A stretch of DNA of 10,334 nt from assembly GCA_002792275.1 (NCBI GenBank), contig PFOA01000004.1, positions 1 to 10,334 of the forward strand, given 5' to 3'. The DNA is from Candidatus Saccharibacteria bacterium CG_4_10_14_0_2_um_filter_52_9. GTDB lineage: Bacteria > Patescibacteriota > Saccharimonadia > Saccharimonadales > UBA4665. Under the pieces are notes generated by a model that was not told where the DNA came from, searched no databases, and saw only the letters and a program-made list of their open reading frames with translations. Shown here one piece after another: positions 10,269-10,334 of this stretch (positions within the stretch are counted from its first letter, which is position 1; the number at the start of each line of letters is the position of its first letter). The position numbers and the translations under genes were made by a program.

Positions 10269-10334
10269 ATGAGGAGATACGCCAGCAAGCGCAGTTACGT
10301 CTGGTCAGCGAATATCGCATACTCAGTTGGATTA
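10269..10334 (+). CDS. 5' fragment of an unknown gene, cut by the window edge
   Basis: The first 22 codons (starting MRRYASKRSYVWSANIAYSVG) run open to the end of the window. The start is strongly basic (RR, KR) followed by Trp and a hydrophobic stretch, as expected for the N-terminus of a membrane or exported protein, but too little is present to name it. Support comes from the well-placed extended -10 and the absence of stops. No ribosome binding site is present. Confidence 0.55.
   Translation, partial: MRRYASKRSYVWSANIAYSVGL

Noticed and set aside
1..10334. CRISPR array, insertion sequence, integrase or phage genes
   Set aside because: No regularly spaced direct repeats, no transposase or integrase motifs, and no duplicated tRNA 3' ends were seen, despite four tRNA genes that could serve as attachment sites.

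Overview
The window looks like a compact bacterial chromosome segment of roughly 50% G+C. It uses the standard code: TAA, TAG and TGA all serve as stops and no gene needs TGA read through. Short intergenic gaps, 8-nt gene overlaps, promoters abutting neighbouring genes, probable leaderless mRNAs, a slightly divergent LigA and unusual tRNAs suggest a reduced-genome lineage, and I favour Candidatus Saccharibacteria or another Patescibacteria. That placement is inference from gene style, not a marker phylogeny.

Layout. Nearly everything is on the minus strand, so it reads right to left. At 10269-10334 the first codons of a plus-strand gene run off the edge, divergent from tRNA-Val(UAC). Next comes an unrecognised soluble protein (9361-10089, minus) with a faint 2H-phosphoesterase-like C-terminus. 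It converges, with a 19-bp overlap, on a plus-strand D-Ala-D-Ala carboxypeptidase (8183-9379). A 71-bp divergent promoter region separates the carboxypeptidase from the minus-strand run lemA - htpX - multi-span membrane protein - ligA (8111 to 3709), whose last two junctions overlap by exactly 8 nt. A 162-bp gap with two palindromes precedes an orphan 7-TM protein (2827-3546). Then come corA, with a structured leader and its own promoter and terminator, tRNA-Ala(GGC), a short leader ORF with an attenuator-like terminator, a 129-residue unknown, a slipin (SPFH) gene, and tRNA-Phe(GAA)/tRNA-Gly(GCC) closed by a terminator at the left edge.

How it works together. The run is mainly envelope biology: LemA/HtpX (membrane protein quality control), CorA (Mg2+ uptake), slipin (membrane scaffold), a carboxypeptidase (peptidoglycan trimming) and an orphan 7-TM protein. 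LigA (replication and repair) and four tRNAs complete the set.

The most unusual signals are in RNA. First, an 18-codon ORF rich in Leu/Val/Ile sits in front of an intrinsic terminator with competing-hairpin geometry like an amino-acid attenuator. Second, tRNA-Gly carries a U19-A56 swap of the nearly universal G19-C56 tertiary pair. Third, tRNA-Phe has G37. Fourth, corA has a 10-bp helix closing its 5' leader. Several genes have a -10 hexamer only 6-10 nt before the ATG, which predicts leaderless or nearly leaderless transcripts.
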